A DNA stretch of 64,000 bases, taken from the NCBI GenBank assembly GCA_038496445.1, contig JALMLS010000502.1:62001-126000 (forward strand). The letters are read 5' to 3'. The translations under genes and the position numbers were made by a program. The DNA is from Trichosphaerium sp. ATCC 40318. Taxonomy: Eukaryota; Discosea; Flabellinia; Trichosidae. The notes below the pieces were generated by a model that saw nothing but the letters and a program-made list of their open reading frames with translations, was not told where the DNA came from and ran no database searches. Numbering within the stretch: position 1 is the stretch's first letter; each line of letters starts with the position of its first letter. Positions 56,001 to 64,000 of the stretch are shown here, piece by piece.

Positions 56001-58074
56001 TTATTTTTGCGCCGTTACAATCTTGAACGTCCACATGTGCGACATTAGACTTGGGGATAATGGTGGTAAAGATACTGCAAGTCCTACGTTACCAATAAGA
56101 TTCCTTAACGCGTGTATTCAAAAGGAAAAGAACGAACCTGATGATGTCGCTTTGAAATTCAAACTATTTGAATAGCCAAACAGCAAGACTTTTTCTGGTT
56201 TTTGAGCGAAGCTCTCAAGCAGCACTTTACCATCTACACTGCGCGTTAGCTTATTATCAATATGTTATATCGAATAAACTAGGGTACCTGTTGGCCATTC
56301 CTTTATGAACGCATATACGCTGGAGAGAGATTTGTTTTGTGTGTACCAAATACTTATGTTTGCCTCTTTTTGTACAGTCCATGGCTTAGTATTGTATATA
56401 CCTTCTCCATTGACTGACAACCACGTTCCCATCTGTAATATACGTTCTGCTTGAATATCATCTATTCTTCCGTCCGCTGTTGGTCCTACAAAACAAGAAA
56501 TTGTTACAATGATGATCGAAAAAAAAAAATTTACCAACATCCAATAACAGATTACCATTATGGGCAACTAATTAAAAAGTAAGCACCAATGCTACTAAAT
56601 CGATAACAAAAACCTGTATCAACAAGCAATTGAACGAGTTCTTCAGCCGTAGAGTAAATAGTCACCTACATTTAACTGTAAAACCGACGCTAAAAATAGA
56701 TGTGTAAATTTCTCACATTTTCCTGTCTGTTGTACCCAAACGAATACCCAATACCTCTGATATAGCCATTAGTTATTAAATCAAACAAAATAGAAATCGA
56801 ACCTATTAAATTCCCATTTTCTTTTGAGGTATTCAGTGCCATGACCGTACTATGAACGCCTTAGCTACTATTTTTAAGAACACTTGTAAAATACCTCAAC
56901 TGTTAAAAATCCGCCATGTTTCCCAAATGCATCAGGTCCCCAGCGATCATCAACGACTACATAGTCCTTGACAGGCGATTCATTATATAACCAAGCTAAT
57001 AATTCTGTGCTATTCCACCATGACGACGGATGGTGTACAGCATAATCAGACCATACAATTTCAGGTTTGTATTTATTTATCATATCCTTGTACATCGGCA
57101 TCCATGTCTAATACGAATTAAGAGTTTCAAGTACAGCGATCTGCGATACCTCAGTGACATAATCATGTGGCGTCGAGCTCAACAATTGATCATTGTACCA
57201 CTCATAAGCGCAGCAGTATAATCCTGTATGAATACCTCTTTTTTTGACAGCATCAAGCAAAGGCCCAACAAGATCACGTTCTACAAAAAACACAATAAAA
57301 ACGAGTCACGTTTCTTTAAAATATAGCGCACGTGGGCCAACATCTGCAGCATTCCAGTGTTGTTTCTGCTGTGCAGGCCAAAGAGCGTATCCGTCACAGT
57401 GCTTCGAAGTCAAAACGATGTATTTTGCTCCAGCTTTTTCGAATAAGTCTGCCCACCTTGTAACAGTGATTACCCACGTTATTATAGTGTATGCGTACCT
57501 ATCCGGGTCCCATAGCGTAGGCTTAAATTTGGGAGCAAAATCAGTGTAAGAAGCGCTTCCATACGTCGCCTTGTGAAAGTTGTACACTAGTATCACAATC
57601 AGATAGTTCCGTCTTTTTTTCTTGTTCTCACCTGAAGTGTTTGGTTGCCTCATATTGTACTGATACCACTCTCCTAGTTGCTGAGAAGTTTCATAGTTTA
57701 AACCAACTTCTGCCCATGCCGGTACACTAAAAAAATAAGTCAAGGAAACAATCAAGTATCTGAATTGACGTGCCTGTAAACACCCCAATGGATGAAAATA
57801 CCTAAACGAAAAAGTTAGATGATGCTTCTTTCAAATTCAATTGTTGTTCAAAAGTGACAATACCAAACTTCGCTTTATCATACCACTCTGGAATAGGACG
57901 AGAATCTATTCAATACCTTTTTTAGAGAATGAGGTAAAACGGCAAACTGTTTTTTATTTTAAATCACGTGATGAGGCGCTATCTTACCATCTTACCTATA
58001 CTTTTCCAATTTGGCTCATATTTTGCTTGAGCAATACCACAAAGAGCTAATAAAGCAAAAAGTAGGATCTTCAT
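56001..58074 (-). CDS. Secreted alpha-L-fucosidase (GH29)
   Basis: [17 protein letters not shown] (58074) is a clear signal peptide. Spliced exons give [22 protein letters not shown]-type sequence joined to [20 protein letters not shown], then [34 protein letters not shown] with [47 protein letters not shown] and [23 protein letters not shown] carries the catalytic nucleophile Asp, and HCDG and the Trp residues line the fucose site. The C-terminal beta-sandwich ([29 protein letters not shown]) runs through two more introns to [14 protein letters not shown], stop at 56001. About twelve exons. It removes alpha-linked fucose from glycans, for instance fucoidan or glycoproteins, in an acidic or extracellular compartment. 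Confidence 0.85.
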
Positions 58075-58367
58075 TGCTAGTTTCTAACAGAGAAAGCTTG
58101 CGTTACTGTTTCTGTTACACAACCGTGTTTTATGTCAAAGATTTTTTCACAAACTTTTCAAACATTTTCCATCCATAAACAAACCGGTAACCACTCTTGT
58201 CTTTAACTCCTCAATACTCACTGTATACAATAAATGATCATTAACGTACACGGACGCTATTACGAGCGTCGCCAGCAGAACCCACAGTGTTCCAAATCCT
58301 TTTCACTGAAAAGTTATTTGATATAAATCCCAAATTAGAGAAAAAAGGTTTCGAATTTTATTTCTAC

Positions 58368-59838
58368 CTAATACACTTCATTAGAACGTATTACGATCAC
58401 ATGTATCTCTGACTCAGTTGGGTTATAAATAGTATAAGCTTTTGTTACGTCCATATACCTATATCCTGCATTGAATAAGCTAGGACACCACTACAAAGAC
58501 CTCATTAGTCTCAATGTTTTAAACACAAAAAACTGCGTACACTATACTTTAAGGAATCTCTAAAGTCTGTGTCTACACTTGAAACGTAAGCATATGAAAC
58601 ACTGTCCAAACTTGTAAGTCCTTGAAAACATTTAAGCATCTTGGCGCTAAGTTTTTTGTGTATGTGCCGAGCTGTAAACATTAGTTGTGATATCAATATA
58701 CTTCATTTTATTTGGCTTACTTTCGCTTGGAAATATGAAGGGTTCTTCATATCCTTCTGGAGCTAGGAATATTCTGTTATCGTTTAATTCAATGTTCATT
58801 TGTTTCTCAGCAAGGTCTTTTAGTTTATCCAAAGTAGCATGCACTCTAAAGAGATTGTAAGCAAAAAACAAGAATTAATGCTAATTGTAAGCAGTCACGT
58901 GTTTACAAATTTTACAACACTTTATGTACTCACTTCTATCATTTAGAAATGAGCGTACTTGTTCTGATATGAACAAGATATCTGTTAGAAAAGAAAATGA
59001 TTCAAAAGCAGAAAAAAAAAAGAAAAACTTTCCAACATGCTTACAGTTTTAGAGGAACCGAGGTTCTATGTGTTGTTTCATCTACACCAAGTGTAACATA
59101 TTCTTGTGAAAACAAGGTATTATCTTGAGCTTTTAGAGACACCATAATTAAAGCCATTCTCTGTGCTCGTATGATTTTATCATGTGTTAACTTTAATTTC
59201 GGCTTTGGTAGCTTAAAAGTGTTACATTCGTAGTCTTTTGCTTTTGCTTTAATCCCTGTGTTCCCTCTAGTACTGTACAAAAAATTATTAGACAATTATA
59301 GTATGGCACAAGAAGAAAAAAAAACAAAGGTATTTTAACGAAATATCTGAATATTTTCTGAAGAATTGGTTTTGATGTTAATCAAACTCATGTCAGTTGC
59401 AAAGAACGGAACGTACAGTTCTGCGACAGCACTCTTAATACTACTTTGTAGTGCTGAATCGGTATCTTGTATTTTGTAGTGTGTTGGAAATGTGAAGTAG
59501 TTTTGTAAGCACTCGTCTTTCCAGCTGAAGAACTCGTAATCGTCTGTCTTTTCTGGATTAGCGTTTACATAATGTAAAACAACTGTCAACGCTTGATTGC
59601 GTACATCTACATGGTCTAGAAGCATATATTCGCGTTTATAAAGATATTTCCACAAAATGTCGCATTCCGCCACCTCATTCCATTCCTACGTATTATGTGA
59701 TGCGATTGAGACGTAATTTAGTATTTGTACCTTTGATACTAGACAACACACGCAGACATCTCTGAAATTGTCCAATAACTTCATAATCGCGATGATCACA
59801 TCTAGATTTAGCCTTACAGGCGTAGCGTCTGTCGACAT
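58368..59838 (-). CDS. F-box protein with unknown C-terminal domain
   Basis: Start chosen at MSTDATPVRLNLDVIIAIMK (59838); an in-frame Met 11 codons upstream (59871) is possible. LNLDVIIAIMKLLDNFRDVC with CCLVSK spliced to EWNEVAECDILWKYLYKREY is a standard F-box followed by the W-K-x-L-Y helix. The remaining exons (FFSWKDECLQNYFTFPTHYK, KLPKPKLKLTHDKIIRAQRM, FLAPEGYEEPFIFPSESKPN, SLFNAGYRYMDVTKAYTIYN) do not match a domain I know. The end at 58368 (IVIRSNEVY) could extend if a further intron is used. It is predicted to be an SCF ubiquitin-ligase adaptor. It is divergent from the b561 gene, with 91 bp between starts. Confidence 0.6.
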
Positions 59839-59929
59839 GAAGACCGTTAAATGTGTGGTTAAGGCAAACATTTTGCTTTTAAGTCAAATACTGCATAATT
59901 TCGTTTTACTTTTCTGTTTACCACAGTGG
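59839..59929. promoter_or_regulatory. Short divergent promoter between F-box and DOMON-b561 genes
   Basis: The two start codons lie 91 bp apart on opposite strands. If the upstream Met at 59871 is used for the F-box protein, only about 58 bp remain. No CACGTG is inside; regulation is likely shared. Confidence 0.5.
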
Positions 59930-61932
59930 ATGTATTATTCTTATTTATACGCTCTATTTGCGTTTGTTCTTGTAACTAGCGGTACAAATTAGTCGTTTAA
60001 GCACAAAAAACGAGACGTAACAGGCATATTAGGTCAAATAACAGATGTGAGTAGTATTGTGACCACTGAGGGGTTTGTAGTATCATGGCAAATACTTGAG
60101 AACAAGTACCCCACATTAAAAGTCACGTGACGTCAGATCTTACCCAAAATTAGATATATATCAATGACGGTAACGGCAACCCAGGTACAATTTATATTCA
60201 ACCTTTTTATGGAAAATTTACAGTATTTCGTTGTAGAGCGCTTGGATAGGTGTTGGTTGGCATAAACCTGGAGAAACTAATAAGATGAAGTTCGCTGATA
60301 TCGCTGTAGCTATTTTTGATGACAACGGAAAAGTTAGTTGTCGATAACGCAACCAAGTTGAATACGGCTGACATGTTTTCTAGATAATAGATGTTACAGA
60401 TAGATTTTTTGCTGGTCCCAATCCCGTAGGATTTCCTGATACTGATGTGAACCAGGCACCCTCATTACTTTCAAACTTTCTTTAATTTACCTGTGTTGTA
60501 GGGTGGTACAGATGATATCATAGAGTTCTCTGGATATCAAAGTAACGAACATAAACTGAGTACATTTACTTTTCTTAAATTATTGGATACACACGACAAG
60601 ATGGATAACCCAATTACAAATGACTCTTACCCGCACGTGATAATTTTTTTTTATTATTGTTAATCTTTGATCTCTTTAGGCTCATATACGCTTATGGTTC
60701 ATCAAATACCTTTGCTCATCACAGAGCAGCAGGTAAGTTTTTTCTTTCGTAAATTTTTGAAAACGTCTTTTAGGGTTCGCTCCTGAAGAAGTCAACTTTT
60801 TTACTGGTAAACCTGGTAGCCTAGTTGGAGGTAATCCTATGGATGTGTACCACCAAGCCCATGGCATGCTTATGTTTGTTGCGTAAGACAAGACTACTGC
60901 AGTTAATTGTTTTTATTTCTAAATATGCAACTCGTAGATTTGGTGTATTGATCTTCATTGGCGTATTCGTTTCAAGATTTATGAAAGGATACAAATGGTG
61001 GTTTCCTTTACATATTATTATTCAATTATCAGGCAAGTTAACAAGTCAAAATTGTAGACTGGCAAATCTCATTTTTTGAAGTTGATTTTTGAACTTGAAA
61101 AAATAACTGTCACGTGATTTTTGTATTTATATTTTTTTAGCGTTAATATTCGGGCTTGTTGGATTCGCTCTTGCCATATACATGGTAGAAGAAGGCAGTG
61201 TATGTGAAACTTGAAATCGCGTTGCTAACATACATTCAACTGGCCTGGCTTTTTTCTTAATTATTTCTTACAGTTTCGTAGGGATTACATTTTACAAAAA
61301 TCCATCACTGGTTTGGCCTTATTACACTTTTAATAATGTGTATTGCTCCAATACTCGGTTATTTAGCAGATTTATTGTGGGATCCAACTAGAGCTGAAAC
61401 TCCATTATGGCCTGATAAGCTACACTGTATAAAACCTTTTTAGTGTTTTTTTTTATTTCAAAAACTGACCCTCGACTTAAGGGTGGATTGGAAGGTCTAC
61501 TATTATCATGGGTTGTATATCTATATTCCTTGGTTTATTTTTAGTCGTTGACAGATTCCTTCGTACGTTCAATACAAAAGCAGAAGCCAAAACTTGTTTC
61601 GCTTGTTAACATTTCCAGTTATTCTGTTCGGTGTCTTGATTTGCTTCTATGTATTCGTACTCATCTACATTGAGTTCTACAAGTCATTTAACGGAGACCT
61701 CGTTGGGTACACATACGATAATACACGCATTACTTAGTTAAATCTTTTAGGGAATATGATACAACAGCACCTTCTGTAGATTCGTCGAGATTGATTGTGG
61801 AACCTAAGTACCAAAAGTTTTTTTAGTTTATTAGATTAGCTGTCTTGAAAGTACTTTATTAATTCTATTTCTTTAAGAGGACCTAAGAGAGGAAGAGAGA
61901 GAACAGGATCAACTGTTTACAGCTCAATGTAA
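59930..61932 (+). CDS. DOMON-cytochrome b561 transmembrane oxidoreductase
   Basis: MYYSYLYALFAFVLVTSG is a signal peptide (59930). FVVSWQILENK joins YISMTVTATQ and SAWIGVGWHKPGETNKMKFA, a DOMON heme/sugar-binding sandwich. FFTGKPGSLVGGNPMDVY links to the b561 core. HQAHGMLMFVAFGVLIFIGV, WWFPLHIIIQLSALIFGLVG, HFTKIHHWFGLITLLIMC and DLLWDPTRAETPLWPDKLHW carry the expected His ligands and motifs. Two further membrane segments (GCISIFLGLFLVVDRF, ILFGVLICFYVFVLIYI) end in a basic tail RGRERTGSTVYSSM at 61932. Such proteins move electrons across membranes, often from ascorbate to extracellular acceptors or ferric iron. About eleven exons; two introns carry CACGTG (60124, 61111). Confidence 0.8.
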
Positions 61933-62219
61933 CGTTTAATGAAACATCAGTACATGGCAACTAAGTTAGATTCTAGTGTTACCAATTAGAAAAAAACCTG
62001 CAAAGAGTAGTTTGTCCGAATAAAGAGATAGATTCACGATATTAAATACTTTTATTTAGAAACATACTCTGCCTTTTCTTTTTTCTTTGTGAAGGGTTTG
62101 ACGATTAACTACAGTTGCTGGGCAAAGGCGTATCTAGGATTTTAACTACTGTGTCAAAACAAAGGAAATCAGTGACAACTAAATCTTGCAATGGAATTGT
62201 CATTTAAGTTACTTAGGTC

Positions 62220-62985
62220 TCATTCGCCAGCGCTATTTGGATCCAACCATCCTACAAAGAAGGTTGCTACGTCAGTAAAGCCATAGTCATCAACTAAAGC
62301 CTCCAACATATTGCAGTATTGTTTTTCTTTATCAAACATTTCAGTATAGCGATATGGCAAACTCCACCAACCTCTCCTACCACTCCACATAAAAGGATGA
62401 GCCATGTGAAAGTTGTGAAGTAATATTTCAAGCCGTTGTAGCGGTTCTAGAGCAATCAAAGCACAATCGCTCTACATCATATCCAAAAGGCAAAGGATTT
62501 ATGAAATGTGAAAGCCTTGCGTTACATGTGTTACAAGGGATATCTATACTATACCAACAGTGTTGTGGCATACTGGATAGCGATCTAAACCTTCTAACCA
62601 TGACACCAGCTTCATATGCATAGTGGCTCCATATAGAGTCTATACACTTTGTGCTGTGGTGGGTGTATAGCATGAGTTTGTATTGCTTGTGTCTAATGCT
62701 CTGCAAAATTCTTGGTTTAAGCATTCGTAGTATGTACAGTACTACAGCGTCTTTTAGGAGCCATTCTTGACCAAGAGTTGATTGTTTGGTGATATTAGTC
62801 AAACGTTTATTTACACAAAGCAAGCGAACAATTGCTGGTGGTTCATCTTGTATCAACAACTCAAGCAGTAAGAAAATAATATCGGCTGGAATGTTGCCTA
62901 AACCCCATATTTCCTCTTCTTTACGTGTATACGATGCCTTACAAGGTATATCCGACATGCTGATACTACTGTTGCGATTGTTCAA
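62220..62985 (-). pseudogene. F-box-like gene interrupted by a +1 frameshift
   Basis: MNNRNSSISMSDIPCKASYT (62985) starts a frame with an F-box-like core LGNIPADIIFLLLELLIQDE, then LLCVNKRLTNITKQSTLGQE. It continues through WYSIDIPCNTCNARLSHFIN to DVERLCFDC and stops a few codons later (62428). The next frame takes over at once: LEPLQRLEILLHNFHMAHPF, MWSGRRGWWSLPYRY, then VDDYGFTDVATFFVGWLDPN, to 62220. One extra base near 62455 explains the change. No splice pair fits cleanly. It is either a recent pseudogene, a sequencing error or a programmed shift. The Cys pairs (CNTC ... CFDC) suggest a small zinc site. Confidence 0.55.
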
Positions 62986-63284
62986 CCACGTTCTGGTTTT
63001 AGGTGTCTTTTATCACGTGGACTAAGTAAAAGTCTTTAAAAGGTCAACAAGCATAAGGCTGAAGCTTCATACCAACGATTACTTCATGCAAAGGTAGCAA
63101 GATAACTGATTCTTGTAGCTTAAACACATCTAGTATAAGTGGGTCCTTGAAGCCGCAAAATATTCAACGACTCATAGGTTGTCATTTTTAGCAGGTATTT
63201 AGTGATTGAAGAAACTATTTTGGCTAACTCAAAACCATGAAGGACCAGCAAATACAAAGTACGCTGGACTTGTTTTGGATGTGT

Positions 63285-64000
63285 TTATTGATAATGAGAC
63301 AAAAGTCTGTACCGTTTGTGAAAATTAATGATAGTATGGACATTTTCTAGGTTATACAAGTCCGCTTCTGATAGCCCTCTGACATTACACTTTATAGTGT
63401 GAATATTTTTCAGTCCTACTATCACATCACGAGGAATGGGACAACTCTCCACATTAAGTGTATATATGCCATCAAACTTATGTACTTCACTCTTGTCATC
63501 TAGTCTGGCATTCATCAAATTCAGAGTGCATAATGATGTCATCTGAGAAAAATCTGGGAGGCTGTTTAAACCTTCAACAGTTAGCTCCTGAATACTCTTG
63601 AGATGATAGAAACCTTTACCAGTCATACTGGTTTCACTCAAGTTTAGTATTTTGACATTAGATAGAAATACTAAACCTTCATCAGTGATGTTACAGTATG
63701 ATAAATCAAGGTATTCTGCATCTTTGAAGTATTCCAAGTCGCTATTTTTAACTGAATTTCCTATCACTGATATTTTGTGTACTCTTGAAAACCCACTGTA
63801 GTCTGTGAGTTTTTCACAATAAGAAGCATTAATAGTTTCAAGGTTCTTAAGAAACTTGATACCAAATCCAATCAAGTTTGGATTGTCTGTTATATCTAAC
63901 TCTGTTACAGCAGAAATGTGTTTCAGTCCCTCATCGGTGATATTGCTGCAACCGCTGATATCAATTGCCTGTAGACTGCCAAGAGCTTTGAGTCCTTCAT
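63285..64000 (-). CDS. LRR protein, partial (5' end beyond the window)
   Basis: The frame is open from the window edge to the stop at 63285, 238 codons. Repeats of 20-24 residues are of the cysteine-containing/RI-like type: GSLQAIDISGCSNITDEGLK, HISAVTELDITDNPN, EYLDLSYCNITDEGLVFLSN, KILNLSETSMTGKGFYHL, KSIQELTVEGLNSLPDF. Degenerate repeats follow (GIYTLNVESCPIPRDVIVGL), ending FHKRYRLLSHYQ. LRR solenoids of this kind bind protein partners, often as F-box substrate receptors; the N-terminal domain is not in view. It shares the T-D-E-G-L/I-K signature with the genes at 51.2 and 55.2 kb but is less repetitive in DNA. Confidence 0.7.
   Translation of the reverse strand, partial: EGLKALGSLQAIDISGCSNITDEGLKHISAVTELDITDNPNLIGFGIKFLKNLETINASYCEKLTDYSGFSRVHKISVIGNSVKNSDLEYFKDAEYLDLSYCNITDEGLVFLSNVKILNLSETSMTGKGFYHLKSIQELTVEGLNSLPDFSQMTSLCTLNLMNARLDDKSEVHKFDGIYTLNVESCPIPRDVIVGLKNIHTIKCNVRGLSEADLYNLENVHTIINFHKRYRLLSHYQ

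Noticed and set aside
55972-56175. Plus-strand frame with [12 protein letters not shown]
   Set aside because: It is antisense to the last exons of the GH29 fucosidase, which splice into a proper C-terminus ending at 56001.

Overview
The window is nuclear DNA of an intron-rich eukaryote, most likely a free-living protist (lineage not resolved from this sequence). It is AT-rich. Nearly every recognisable gene is cut by short spliceosomal introns, many about 25-60 nt, whose 5' splice sites are often GTAC-N-N instead of GTAAGT. There are no operons or Shine-Dalgarno sites. The gene content is eukaryotic: F-box proteins, FYVE-like and C2 proteins, a ZNRD2-type zinc ribbon, a Ras-like fold, a DOMON-cytochrome b561 and secreted glycosidases. 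The palindrome CACGTG is strikingly over-represented, mostly in introns and between genes. All gene models were spliced by eye, so exon edges are approximate.

Layout. 1-11 kb: the 3' part of a UvrD/PcrA-like helicase (+), a PA-domain multi-pass membrane protein (+), a small unknown membrane protein (-), a degenerate Ras-like GTPase (+), a PIN-domain nuclease (-) and a KOW-like/coiled-coil protein (-). 11-42 kb: the outstanding region, a tandem array on the minus strand of eight apparently intact paralogues (A, B, D, E, F, G, I, J) of a secreted, cysteine-studded, RTX-like beta-roll family. Decayed copies accompany it (K on the plus strand, C, H, and shredded relics near 17.2-17.6 kb). Interspersed are an F-box/WD40 gene with an in-frame stop, an intron-bearing transposase-like gene, an acidic nuclear-type protein and fragments of SNF2, GH92-like and other unidentified genes. 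43-50 kb: ZNRD2-like (-) and C2/proline-rich (+) genes sharing a 93-bp divergent promoter, a FYVE-like gene (+) and an unknown gene (-). 51-64 kb: a set of F-box, LRR and MORN_2 repeat genes, several broken, around a GH16 glycosidase, a GH29 fucosidase and a divergent F-box / DOMON-b561 pair. The window ends inside another LRR gene.

The best candidate for an undescribed system is the beta-roll array. Each gene has the same eight-exon plan: a signal peptide, a CxCxCxxCxxC module, about ten GxxG[ND]D[C/x]I-type turns in which Cys often follows the paired acidic residues, and a C-terminal six-Cys cap. Copies show duplication of whole units with their flanks, frameshift decay, loss of one intron in copy J, and a stop-free in-frame second intron in three copies. 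The products should be exported; a calcium-dependent, disulphide-strengthened wall, matrix or adhesive role is inference only.
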